Source: a bacterium
GTDB taxonomy: Bacteria; Spirochaetota; Spirochaetia; Treponematales; Rectinemataceae
Length of the DNA: 9,923 nucleotides
Assembly (NCBI GenBank): GCA_021813065.1
Contig: JAKALZ010000046.1
Coordinates: forward strand, 1-9,923
Direction of reading: 5' to 3'
Positions 1 to 7,084 of the stretch are shown here, in pieces (positions within the stretch are counted from its first letter, which is position 1; every line of letters begins with the position of its first letter). The notes beneath the pieces were generated by a model. The model did not search any database. It worked only from the letters and a program-made list of their open reading frames with translations, and had not been told where the DNA came from. Made by a program: the position numbers and the translations under genes.

Positions 1-920
1 TCTTCATAGTTCTATGCGGAGCGATGTTCGCTCTCAATTCTCAGGAGTCCTACGCACAGAACTCGACTATTCCTTCAACTGATAGCGCTGAGGGGCTCGC
101 GATCGTGTTTCCTCTTCGAATCGAGGACGGGCTCGAATTTCAGCGGATCGCCGCGACTCCAGCACAACTTCTGTACCTACCAGGAGCGTTGCGCGCTGCG
201 ATGAGCGCTCCGCAGAGTCTGCCGAACGGCAATCCATTTCCTGAGGCTGTGAGTCTCGACACGCTGCTCATCGCATCATTTCAGAGACAAACGCGGAGCG
301 TTCCACTGGACAGTGTGAGCATCGCATCGCTGCGGTCGCGGCTGTTGACACTCGAGAGCGTAAGTGCCGCGACGATTCTTTCGCTCAAAGAATTTGCGGG
401 AGTAAACACGATATTATTCAATATGTATGAAATAATAGACGATCAAACAAGAATCTGCGTGTGGATGATACGAAAAGACGGAGAATGGGCTGAATATGTG
501 TCAGAAGCGATTTCAATTTTCAAGGTTCAAGACGCTATTGATCGCGCGATTTCATACTTTTTGACCAAGGGGCTGATAGGCACACACATAGCGGGTACAG
601 CAACGATTCAATCCTCAGACAGCGTCCTGGCATCTTCTGAGCAGCTTCCTGTAATCGAACCTTGGCGCGATAAAAAGGAATACGAAGACGCTCAAAAAGC
701 TTTTAATTTCGCGGTAAGCGGAACCGCGATCGGCATTTCTTTGACTTTTGTGAGCGCCGGGGTCTGGCAGATGTACCGAGAGGTGGCCTATAGAAACAGC
801 GCGTTCAGCAGCGCGTCGACCATCTCCGGTATCGTCGCGGGAACATGCGCCGCGGTCACCGCCGCGTTTCTAACATTCACCGTAGCGGACGCGGTGAGGA
901 TGTTGAAAGCCTCGCAGTAG
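1..920 (+). CDS. Unrecognised exported membrane-anchored protein, 5' end outside the window
   Basis: I do not recognise this family. The reading frame is open to the left edge: upstream of the ATG at 24 it reads F-I-V-L-C-G-A, so the true start probably lies before the window and the ATG at 24 is internal. The hydrophobic stretch followed by NSQESYA-QN looks like the end of a type I signal peptide, with cleavage after Ala11 (numbered from the ATG at 24). A lipobox is not convincing. The middle (about residues 20-215) is soluble and mixed alpha/beta in look, with no motif I can name. Two hydrophobic segments follow, about 228-250 and 264-290, rich in Ala/Gly/Ser/Thr, and a short tail VRMLKASQ ends the protein. 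The likely topology is a periplasmic domain anchored by a C-terminal hairpin. It ends 34 nt before ftsY. Bases near 400-560 look more A+T-rich than the rest. Confidence 0.75.
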   Translation, partial: FIVLCGAMFALNSQESYAQNSTIPSTDSAEGLAIVFPLRIEDGLEFQRIAATPAQLLYLPGALRAAMSAPQSLPNGNPFPEAVSLDTLLIASFQRQTRSVPLDSVSIASLRSRLLTLESVSAATILSLKEFAGVNTILFNMYEIIDDQTRICVWMIRKDGEWAEYVSEAISIFKVQDAIDRAISYFLTKGLIGTHIAGTATIQSSDSVLASSEQLPVIEPWRDKKEYEDAQKAFNFAVSGTAIGISLTFVSAGVWQMYREVAYRNSAFSSASTISGIVAGTCAAVTAAFLTFTVADAVRMLKASQ

Positions 921-930
921 GCCATAGTAT
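903..930 (+). promoter_or_regulatory. Candidate sigma-70 promoter ahead of ftsY
   Basis: TTGAAA (903-908) and TAGTAT (925-930) are separated by 16 nt and match the sigma-70 consensus at 5 of 6 and 4 of 6 positions. It overlaps the end of the upstream gene and would start RNA near 937, leaving a short leader before the ftsY ATG. The match is modest, and ftsY could equally be read from an upstream promoter. Confidence 0.3.
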
Positions 931-954
931 GAAACCATTGATTGGAGAACAGGG

Positions 955-1821
955 ATGAAATTTTCTGAAAGAATAAAAGCGCTCTTTAAGCGAAGCCTCC
1001 TGAGCGACGAAACCTTCGACGATTTAACAGACCTTCTCATCGAAGGTGACATTGGCGCGACTCTTGCTTTCAGCATCGCCGACGAACTCAAGGCGGTCTG
1101 CCAAAAAGAGCACATATCCGATACAGAAATCGCTAAGAGCCGACTCAAGGATCTACTGAGGCCTTATATCGTCCAGGGATCTCTTGCCCTCGATCCAGCG
1201 CGCCTCAACATCGTGCTCATTCTAGGCGTCAATGGTGTGGGCAAGACGACAAGCTGCGCGAAGCTCGCTCGTTGGGCGATGCTCACCAAATTCTCGAATG
1301 CCCCTATACTTGCCGCTGGCGATACTTTCAGGGCAGCTGCTATTGATCAGCTTAAAATTCACGGTCAGCGTCTTGGGGTTCGAGTTGTCGCGCAGCAGCA
1401 TGGCTCAGACCCTGGCGCGGTGCTCTGGGACGCGATCGACGCAGCGAAAAAAGCTGGGTCAGGCCTCGTTATCGCGGATACTGCCGGACGGATGCACACT
1501 CGAGTCGATCTGCTCAAGGAGCTCGAAAAACTGGATAGAGTTGTGCAGCAGAAAGCGGGCGATGTAAATTATAAAAAAATTCTCGTGCTCGACGCGACCA
1601 CGGGCCAGAACGCGATGCGTCAAGCTGAAATATTCCACGGCGCGGTCAAAGTCGATGGGGTCGTTATGACCAAATACGATTCGGCCTCCAAGGGTGGAAT
1701 GATCATTTCCGTTGGCCGCCAATTCGGTCTGCCTACGCTTTTTCTGGGCATCGGCGAACATTACGAAGACTTCAGAGCTTTCGACGCGGACCTCTACCTC
1801 GAAGACTTGATCGGCCTATAA
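955..1821 (+). CDS. ftsY: FtsY, signal recognition particle receptor GTPase
   Basis: FtsY docks the SRP-ribosome complex at the inner membrane and hydrolyses GTP together with Ffh. The 288 residues are an NG domain only: a helical N domain (about 1-80) and a GTPase domain with G1 GVNGVGKTTS (91-100), DTFRAAA (123-129), G3 DTAGR (175-179), G4 TKYD (239-242) and the closing GIGE (265-268). The long acidic A domain of the E. coli protein is absent; the basic, amphipathic start MKFSERIKALFKRS may serve as the membrane-binding helix. The start is supported by GGAG at 944-947, 7 nt before the ATG. G4 reads TKYDSASKGG where the family usually has TKLDGTAKGG. The DTAGR, DTFRAAA and GIGE signature together separates it from Ffh, which also carries an M domain that is missing here. 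The next gene starts 11 nt after the stop. Confidence 0.95.
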   Translation: MKFSERIKALFKRSLLSDETFDDLTDLLIEGDIGATLAFSIADELKAVCQKEHISDTEIAKSRLKDLLRPYIVQGSLALDPARLNIVLILGVNGVGKTTSCAKLARWAMLTKFSNAPILAAGDTFRAAAIDQLKIHGQRLGVRVVAQQHGSDPGAVLWDAIDAAKKAGSGLVIADTAGRMHTRVDLLKELEKLDRVVQQKAGDVNYKKILVLDATTGQNAMRQAEIFHGAVKVDGVVMTKYDSASKGGMIISVGRQFGLPTLFLGIGEHYEDFRAFDADLYLEDLIGL

Positions 1822-1832
1822 ATGGAACACGC

Positions 1833-3194
1833 ATGACGAAAACAGCAGGGTGCGATGAAACGCGAGATCAAGCAGCTCTCGTGCGCGAAAATCAGCGCCG
1901 CGCGAAAACCAAATGTATTCCTCTTCTCAGCATCGCGGTACGCTGGCTCCTTGGTCCGCGAAAGACTTCACATCGCTCGGGAATGCGCTTTGGTGCCATT
2001 GGAATCGCAGCAGGCATCGTAGCGCTCATCGTTGTAATGAGCGTCATGAATGGACTTCAGCGGCAGTATATCGATTCTCTGCTCGAAACAACGAGTTTTC
2101 ATCTCAGAGTCATCGTCGACTCCGCACATGTAGCAGCGATAACGCGCACGCTGGAATCGAATGATCTTGTGCGCTCAGTGACGCCGTTTCACGAGACAAA
2201 CCTCCTAGTAAACGCTGATAGTCTGGGCAAGCAAGCTGTTCTCCGAGTTATGTGGATAACTCCTCAGGATGCCTCGCGCGACACCGGTTTCTGTGGCGCA
2301 TTGCGCGTGAGCGCCGCGTATGTCCTGAAAAGCCTTGAGAGCGGCATACTAATAGGCGCGGAAGCTGCGCGCATCCTGAGGGTTTCTGATGGGTCACCGC
2401 TGACACTGCGAGGAGCAGCCGTACACCCGGACGAAGGCATCCAGCAGTATTCCATCGAAGCGCCGGTTTCTGGCCTTTTCAAGTCGGGCTACTACGAACT
2501 CGATGCGGGACTCGCGGTGCTTGATCCTTCTCGGTTCGGAAGGCGTGAGATACTCGGGCAATCGCTCACTCTCGGTGTTAAGCTCAAAAACCCGAATAGA
2601 TCCGCGGAGCTCGCGTCCGAACTCGCGCATAAGGAGGGGATCCAGCGCGTGGAGTCTTGGAATGAGTATAACCGCAGCTTCTTCAGCGCGCTCAGAACCG
2701 AAAAGATCGTCATGTTCTTCCTTGTGAGTATTATCTTCGCGGTAGTCGCGATCAATATCCACTACTCGATGCGGCGGAACATTGCGCGAAAAGCGAGAGA
2801 CCTCGCCATACTCTCGGCCTTTGGTGCCAGCAAAACATCTATTTCGACTATTTTTACCTTCGAAGGCCTTCTCATGGGGACTTTTGGCGCGCTGCTTGGC
2901 ATTGGCATCGGTATTCCTGTCGCACGCCATGTCGACACGATTATTAATGCGGCGATAGGAGCCTTGGAGTGGCTCTTATCGCTCGTACAGCGCGCTGGAC
3001 TACTCGCACGCGTACCGGATTTGCGTATTTTTTCTCCTTCAGTGTTTTATATCGATGGTATTCCTTCTCATATTATGAGTTCAGATATCGCCATCATCGC
3101 GATTTTCGCGATTGTCTTTCCTGTGCTTGCGGTGCGGCTCGCGTACCGGCGGTATAGAACTGCGTCTCCGCTGGAGGTTCTGCGAAGTGAGTGA
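1833..3194 (+). CDS. LolC/LolE-family lipoprotein-releasing permease (first of two)
   Basis: This is an inner-membrane subunit of the ABC complex that extracts outer-membrane lipoproteins and passes them to the LolA carrier. The 453 residues show the LolC/E plan: a first membrane helix (about 53-73) ending in SVMNG (70-74), a large periplasmic domain (about 75-285), then three helices (about 291-311, 337-362, 418-437) of the FtsX-like permease domain. The loop after helix 2 carries RKARDLAILSAFGASK (319-334), the typical coupling region facing the ATPase. FYIDGIPSHI (405-414) matches the LolC-type loop before the last helix. The start is uncertain: ATG 1833 has only GGAA at 1824-1827 upstream, and residues 1-28 are a hydrophilic extension. 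GTG 1881 is an in-frame alternative. The gene ends inside the start of the ATPase gene. LolC and LolE cannot be told apart here, so no symbol is given. Confidence 0.88.
   Translation: MTKTAGCDETRDQAALVRENQRRAKTKCIPLLSIAVRWLLGPRKTSHRSGMRFGAIGIAAGIVALIVVMSVMNGLQRQYIDSLLETTSFHLRVIVDSAHVAAITRTLESNDLVRSVTPFHETNLLVNADSLGKQAVLRVMWITPQDASRDTGFCGALRVSAAYVLKSLESGILIGAEAARILRVSDGSPLTLRGAAVHPDEGIQQYSIEAPVSGLFKSGYYELDAGLAVLDPSRFGRREILGQSLTLGVKLKNPNRSAELASELAHKEGIQRVESWNEYNRSFFSALRTEKIVMFFLVSIIFAVVAINIHYSMRRNIARKARDLAILSAFGASKTSISTIFTFEGLLMGTFGALLGIGIGIPVARHVDTIINAAIGALEWLLSLVQRAGLLARVPDLRIFSPSVFYIDGIPSHIMSSDIAIIAIFAIVFPVLAVRLAYRRYRTASPLEVLRSE
3173..3177 (+). promoter_or_regulatory. Ribosome binding site that fixes the lolD start
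   Basis: GGAGG lies inside the 3' end of the upstream permease gene, 9 nt before GTG 3187. It supports this GTG start over the in-frame ATG at 3112, which would give an 83-nt overlap and an N-terminal extension that LolD proteins do not have. Confidence 0.75.
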
Positions 3195-3873
3195 TCCTAT
3201 TATTTCATGTAAAAGCCTGACGAAAACATTTCGTTCTGGCGCAGAAAAGCTAAAAATTCTCGAGAGCGTAGACTTCCAGCTTGAGAAAGGCAGCATCTGC
3301 ACGGTGCTTGGTCCAAGCGGATCGGGCAAGAGCACATTCCTCGCGATTTTAGGGAGTCTCGAGCGCTTCGATTCAGGGGTGGTGCGAGTGTGCGGGTATG
3401 ATTTGGGCACAATGCCTGAAAAATCATTGCATGTTTTTCGAAAGGATATCGTGGGATTCGTCTTTCAATTTCACTTTCTACTCAACGATTTCACCGCACT
3501 CGAAAATATAGCTTTGCCTCGGTATGCCGCGGGAATTCCCCGTGCCGAAGCCTGGGATTCCGCGCGGAAATTGCTTAACCTCGTGGGGCTCTCGGATAGA
3601 GCGGCACACTATCCCTCTCAGCTTTCGGGTGGAGAGCGCCAGCGCGTCGCGATCGCGAGAGCTCTCGTCAATAAGCCGTCGATAGTGCTCGCCGATGAAC
3701 CAACAGGAAATCTTGACGCGGCAAGCGCCAAAGAAGTCGCGAAACTCATCAGTGAACTTCCCACCGCGACTGGAACAACGGTGGTGCTCGTAACGCACGA
3801 TGCCGAACTGGCAGCGCTTGGAAGCACCTCGTACTCGCTTAAGGGCGGCGCGCTCGAATGCTTAAGGTCATGA
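3187..3873 (+). CDS. lolD: LolD, ATPase of the lipoprotein-releasing ABC transporter
   Basis: LolD is the cytoplasmic ATPase that drives lipoprotein release through the two neighbouring permeases. Starting at GTG 3187 the protein has 228 residues, the usual LolD size. Motifs in order are Walker A GPSGSGKST (42-50), the Q-loop in FVFQFHFLLNDFTALENI (91-108, Gln94), the ABC signature LSGGE (146-150), Walker B IVLADEP (166-172) and the switch His204 in VTHD. The Q-loop wording QFHxLLxDFTALEN is characteristic of LolD and separates it from MacB and FtsE. The GTG start is backed by GGAGG 9 nt upstream and overlaps the first permease by 8 nt. The 3' end overlaps the second permease by 4 or 16 nt, depending on that start. 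This tight overlap suggests coupled translation of the three subunits. Confidence 0.93.
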   Translation: MSDPIISCKSLTKTFRSGAEKLKILESVDFQLEKGSICTVLGPSGSGKSTFLAILGSLERFDSGVVRVCGYDLGTMPEKSLHVFRKDIVGFVFQFHFLLNDFTALENIALPRYAAGIPRAEAWDSARKLLNLVGLSDRAAHYPSQLSGGERQRVAIARALVNKPSIVLADEPTGNLDAASAKEVAKLISELPTATGTTVVLVTHDAELAALGSTSYSLKGGALECLRS

Positions 3874-5222
3874 GATTCCGGCCGCTCAAGGCGCTCACGT
3901 TCTTGGGGCTGAGATTTTTATTCGGACGCCCCGTCAATGAGCGCGCCGAAGGTGAGAAAACCGCGCGCGGACCACATTTCCGGCACAGTCCTTTTTGGGG
4001 AGCGGTACTCGGTATAAGCATTAGCATAATACCGTTGTATATAGTGGTTTTTGTCTCAAATGGAATGATTCGCGGGATTACGGATCGCTACCTTGAGACA
4101 AAGAGCAGCCATCTGCAGGCAGTGTTGCCTTTTGGCGCTCCTCCTGAGAAGGTTCAGGACCTTCAGCGCTTTATCAGCGCGCTTCAAGGTGTCACATCGG
4201 CCTCTCCTGAAATCGATGGGCTTGGTCTGGCCGCATCGAGTTTAGGCTCAGTGTCCGCGCAGATTCGCGGACTGGATCAATCGATTGCGCACGACGAGGG
4301 CTATACCCGATACATGCGCGTTGACTCGGGAGCGCTGAATCCGAAGTCGCAGAACGAAGCGGTCCTTGGTCGATATCTGGCGAGGGCGTTGAGAGTGAAG
4401 GTGGGAGACAGCGTGACCCTCATCACACTGCGCAGCGTGAATAGTGAAACCATGCTGCCCAAAATGAGTGTGTTCCGCATCGTGGGAGTTGTCTCGACCG
4501 GGTACCGAGAACTCGACGCGAATTGGTTCATCATTCCGTATAAAACCGCGATCCGCATTCTCAATTCGGAAACATCCTACTCATTCCTAGGGATTAAAGT
4601 CACTGATCCTTATAGCGCGGGACTCGACACCGTGCGCGCGAGCGTGGCTCAGGAAATGCGAATCCTTGGTCTGACTACTAATGCCGACATCGCGGTGCAG
4701 ACATGGAGAACGACAGAGCAGGGGCTTTTCCAGTCCTTTACGAGTACGCAATCGGTGCTCATCCTCATCATGGCACTCGCGGTTATAGTCGCGGCAATCA
4801 ATTTAGCCTCAGCCCTCAGCACATTCGTGCTGGAGCACAGGCTTGAGATCGCGATTCTTAAATCCTTTGGACTCTCGCGTTCGCAGGCCGCGACGATCTT
4901 TCTCATAGGCGGAACCGCGACGGGTACGCTGGGCATTCTAGCCGGGAGCGGCGTCGGCATCTTCATTTCGATGTATATCAATCAGATTATCGCAGGTTTC
5001 CAGTTCCTCATCGATTTCTTTACGCGAATAATCGCTCCTGCCGTACATCCTATCGCGCTGCTTAATCCTGACTATTACCTCGAGCATATCCCTGTCAATT
5101 TTAGCTGGACTTTCACGCTCATCATCGTAGGGGCGAGCGTACTCGCGAGCGCCCTCGTTTCCATAGTCCCGGCGTTAAAATCCGCATCTATCGCTCCCTC
5201 CGAGCTTATTCGACATGAATAA
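3858..5222 (+). CDS. LolC/LolE-family lipoprotein-releasing permease (second of two)
   Basis: This is the second inner-membrane permease flanking LolD, presumably forming a heterodimer with the first. The 454 residues have a basic N-terminal arm (1-45), a first helix (about 46-68) ending in FVSNGM in place of the usual SVMNG, a periplasmic domain (about 70-295), and the FtsX-like domain with helices near 299-321, 343-372 and 417-440. The coupling loop reads LEHRLEIAILKSFGLSRSQA (325-344). DYYLEHIPVNFSW (405-417) matches the LolC/E loop before the last helix. Two starts are plausible: ATG 3858 (16-nt overlap with lolD) or ATG 3870, whose ATGA overlaps the lolD stop by 4 nt. Neither has a strong ribosome binding site. 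The two permeases differ clearly outside the core motifs, so this is not a recent duplication. The stop is followed by a 92-nt gap before recA. Confidence 0.87.
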   Translation: MLKVMRFRPLKALTFLGLRFLFGRPVNERAEGEKTARGPHFRHSPFWGAVLGISISIIPLYIVVFVSNGMIRGITDRYLETKSSHLQAVLPFGAPPEKVQDLQRFISALQGVTSASPEIDGLGLAASSLGSVSAQIRGLDQSIAHDEGYTRYMRVDSGALNPKSQNEAVLGRYLARALRVKVGDSVTLITLRSVNSETMLPKMSVFRIVGVVSTGYRELDANWFIIPYKTAIRILNSETSYSFLGIKVTDPYSAGLDTVRASVAQEMRILGLTTNADIAVQTWRTTEQGLFQSFTSTQSVLILIMALAVIVAAINLASALSTFVLEHRLEIAILKSFGLSRSQAATIFLIGGTATGTLGILAGSGVGIFISMYINQIIAGFQFLIDFFTRIIAPAVHPIALLNPDYYLEHIPVNFSWTFTLIIVGASVLASALVSIVPALKSASIAPSELIRHE

Positions 5223-5251
5223 TCGCCGCGCTCTGAATCGCGTGGATAGGC

Positions 5252-5288
5252 CGTGCGAAAAGTTGAATCGTATGGTACAATTCGCACG
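5252..5288 (+). repeat. Perfect 8-bp inverted repeat spanning the recA promoter region
   Basis: CGTGCGAA (5252-5259) and TTCGCACG (5281-5288) are exact reverse complements separated by 21 nt. The right arm overlaps the last base of the candidate -10 element and the expected RNA start; the left arm sits where a -35 element would be. The arrangement resembles operator half-sites around a promoter, but it does not match the LexA boxes I know (CTG-N8-CAG type, GAAC-N4-GTTC type). There is no T-run after the right arm, so a terminator is unlikely. Confidence 0.5.
5273..5281 (+). promoter_or_regulatory. Candidate extended -10 promoter of recA
   Basis: TGGTACAAT is an extended -10 element: TG, one base, then TACAAT, 5 of 6 to TATAAT. 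No good -35 lies 16-18 nt upstream, which is tolerated by extended -10 promoters. RNA would start near 5288, giving a leader of about 27 nt that contains the recA ribosome binding site. This gap is the only one in the window long enough for a dedicated promoter. Confidence 0.45.
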
Positions 5289-5299
5289 TCTATCTGGAT

Positions 5300-5304
5300 G
5301 GAGG
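5300..5304 (+). promoter_or_regulatory. Strong ribosome binding site that fixes the recA start
   Basis: GGAGG stands 10 nt before ATG 5315. This places the start far upstream of the conserved RecA core, so the long N-terminal extension is probably translated. Confidence 0.75.
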
Positions 5305-5314
5305 AAAAACTATA

Positions 5315-6565
5315 ATGGGACGAAGACCAACTCGAACTGCTGAGAACCAAAGCACTGAAATTGAATCGACACTCGCTCAATCGACTTCTGACGTACACAT
5401 TAAGGCAGAACGCACCGATTCTGAGGTCCAGCGTGAGAAAGAAGAAAAACTGAAAGCGCTCGAAGCTGCGCGACTTCAAATTGAAAAACAGTTTGGTCAA
5501 GGATCGCTCATGAAACTAGGCGCGCACGCGATCGCGCGCGGTATCGAGGTGATCTCATCGGGGTCCATCCTCCTCGACGAGGCGCTTGGAATTGGCGGTT
5601 ATCCTCGAGGCAGGATCATTGAAATTTATGGCCCGGAATCCTCTGGAAAAACAACACTGGCGCTACACGCGATCGCGGAATCTCAGAAAAAGGGTGGCAT
5701 CGCGGCGTTCATCGACGCCGAGCATGCCCTCGATCCAGTCTATGCACGAAACCTTGGCGTAGATATAAATGAGCTCTACATTTCACAGCCGGACAACGGA
5801 GAGCAGGCCCTCGACATCGCCGAGTCACTCATCAGATCGGGAGCGGTCGACATCATCGTAATCGATTCCGTAGCGGCACTTACCCCTCAGGCTGAGATTG
5901 AGGGTGAAATGGGCGACTCACACGTTGGTCTCCAAGCGCGCCTCATGAGTCAGGCGCTTCGAAAACTTGCCGGCAGCCTCTCCAAAAGCAAGACGATTCT
6001 CATATTTATCAACCAGATTCGTATGAAAATCGGCGTGATGTTCGGTAATCCCGAGACCACCACAGGCGGAAACGCGTTGAAATTTTACGCGTCAGTTCGC
6101 CTCGAAGTACGCAGAATTGAAACGATCGAACGCGGTCAGGACGAAGAGGCGATCGGCAATAAAGTCCGCGTAAAAGTGGTTAAGAACAAGGTTGCGCCCC
6201 CATTCAGGAAAGCGGAGCTCGAGATAATCTTCGGCAAAGGCATTTCCTGGAGCGCCTCACTCCTCGACGCCGCCGTGAAATGCGATGTAATCGAAAAGAA
6301 GGGCGCATGGTACACATCGGGCACCGATAAGATAGGGCAGGGCAGGGAGAACGCGAAAGCCTATCTTGAGCAGTTCCCCGAAGAGGCAAAGAAGATTGAA
6401 GCTAAAGTCCGCGAAATACTCTTCAGCACAGATAAGACAAAAGATGGTGGCGCTTCCGCGCACGCGACCCCTGACAGCTCACCTGAGAGTAGCTTCGCGG
6501 AAGCTGTGGCGCAGCCCGACTCGAGTGGCGACACCACGAGAATCCGCGCGGAAGATCTATTTTAA
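5315..6565 (+). CDS. recA: RecA recombinase with extended N-terminus
   Basis: RecA polymerises on single-stranded DNA, pairs homologous strands and triggers the SOS response where LexA exists. The core is intact: N-terminal helix [18 protein letters not shown] (47-64), Walker [10 protein letters not shown] (106-114), EHALDP (136-141), Walker B VIDSV (182-186), loop L1 around [10 protein letters not shown] (194-203) and loop L2 [15 protein letters not shown] (243-257). The 416 residues exceed the usual 340-360. About 39 extra hydrophilic residues precede the conserved helix compared with E. coli RecA, and the tail from about 375 is rich in Ser, Thr, Ala and Pro, ending IRAEDLF. A strong GGAGG supports the early ATG; no Met or GTG near the core offers a clearly better start. 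folK follows within 6 nt. Core wording such as [13 protein letters not shown] is spirochaete-like from memory. Confidence 0.97.
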   Translation: MGRRPTRTAENQSTEIESTLAQSTSDVHIKAERTDSEVQREKEEKLKALEAARLQIEKQFGQGSLMKLGAHAIARGIEVISSGSILLDEALGIGGYPRGRIIEIYGPESSGKTTLALHAIAESQKKGGIAAFIDAEHALDPVYARNLGVDINELYISQPDNGEQALDIAESLIRSGAVDIIVIDSVAALTPQAEIEGEMGDSHVGLQARLMSQALRKLAGSLSKSKTILIFINQIRMKIGVMFGNPETTTGGNALKFYASVRLEVRRIETIERGQDEEAIGNKVRVKVVKNKVAPPFRKAELEIIFGKGISWSASLLDAAVKCDVIEKKGAWYTSGTDKIGQGRENAKAYLEQFPEEAKKIEAKVREILFSTDKTKDGGASAHATPDSSPESSFAEAVAQPDSSGDTTRIRAEDLF

Positions 6566-6571
6566 CCGGTG

Positions 6572-7084
6572 ATGCCTAAGATTTGGCTGGGCCTTGGCTC
6601 CAATAGCGGAGACTCTCTTAACATTTTCCGTGGCGCTAAGGAGCGCCTTTGCGCGACACTCTCAGGATGCGCGTTCTCCAGCATTTGGCGCTCGCGAGCG
6701 CGCTACTACGAGGACCAGCCGGATTTCTTCAATATGGCGGTGTCTGGATTTTCAGATATGAGTCCTCAGGACTTGCTTGAAGAAATTCATGTAATTGAGA
6801 AGGACTTCGGTAGAGATCGGCAGAAGGAAATATACAAGGGCCCTCGCCCGCTCGATATTGATATTTTACTTTACGATAGCAAAATAATTGCTGAAACCAA
6901 CCTCATTGTTCCCCATCCCGGTCTCGCGGAACGAAAATTCGCGCTGTTGCCTCTGCTCGAACTCGATTTTGACCTTGTGCACCCAGGTCTAGGCATCGCC
7001 CTGAAAAAGCTCGCCGCATCTCTTCCTCCACAAGGTATTTACCCGTTGGAAGACTATCAGTATGATGAGTTTTACACGGAATGA
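6572..7084 (+). CDS. folK: FolK, 6-hydroxymethyl-7,8-dihydropterin pyrophosphokinase
   Basis: FolK transfers pyrophosphate from ATP to 6-hydroxymethyl-dihydropterin, the step before dihydropteroate synthase in folate synthesis. The 170 residues fit the family (about 160-170). Motifs are GLGSNSGDSLN (7-17), YYEDQPDFFN (45-54), GRDR (80-83) and the signature KGPRPLDIDILL (89-100), whose Asp95 and Asp97 bind magnesium, followed by VPHPGLAERKFALLPL (113-128). I chose ATG 6572; the adjacent in-frame GTG at 6569 would add one residue. No clear ribosome binding site is present, only the GGAAGA near 6550, so translation probably depends on ribosomes leaving recA 6 nt upstream. The stop overlaps the scpA start in ATGA. 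No other folate gene is in the window. Confidence 0.95.
   Translation: MPKIWLGLGSNSGDSLNIFRGAKERLCATLSGCAFSSIWRSRARYYEDQPDFFNMAVSGFSDMSPQDLLEEIHVIEKDFGRDRQKEIYKGPRPLDIDILLYDSKIIAETNLIVPHPGLAERKFALLPLLELDFDLVHPGLGIALKKLAASLPPQGIYPLEDYQYDEFYTE

Noticed and set aside
2394..2930. A 178-codon open frame on the minus strand within the first Lol permease
   Set aside because: It lies fully opposite a well-supported permease gene, has a low-complexity charged composition and no recognisable motif. Long antisense frames are expected with this codon use.
5223..5251. A terminator after the second Lol permease
   Set aside because: CGCG-containing segments can pair weakly, but the stem is short and no T-run follows.
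5263..5268. TTGAAT as a -35 element for recA
   Set aside because: It is only 7 nt from the TACAAT -10, far too close for a normal promoter.
5311..5316. A perfect TATAAT overlapping the recA ATG
   Set aside because: RNA would start downstream of the start codon, and no -35 lies at the right distance; the extended -10 at 5273-5281 is better placed.
5075..5500. A 141-codon minus-strand frame across the recA promoter
   Set aside because: It overlaps the end of the permease gene, the promoter gap and the start of recA, and reads as a Ser/Phe/Arg-rich mixture without family features.
6452..6504. Inverted repeat GCTTCCGCG / CGCGGAAGC as an attenuator between recA and folK
   Set aside because: The arms are 35 nt apart inside coding sequence, no T-run follows, and translating ribosomes would cover it; kept only as a note on the recA tail.
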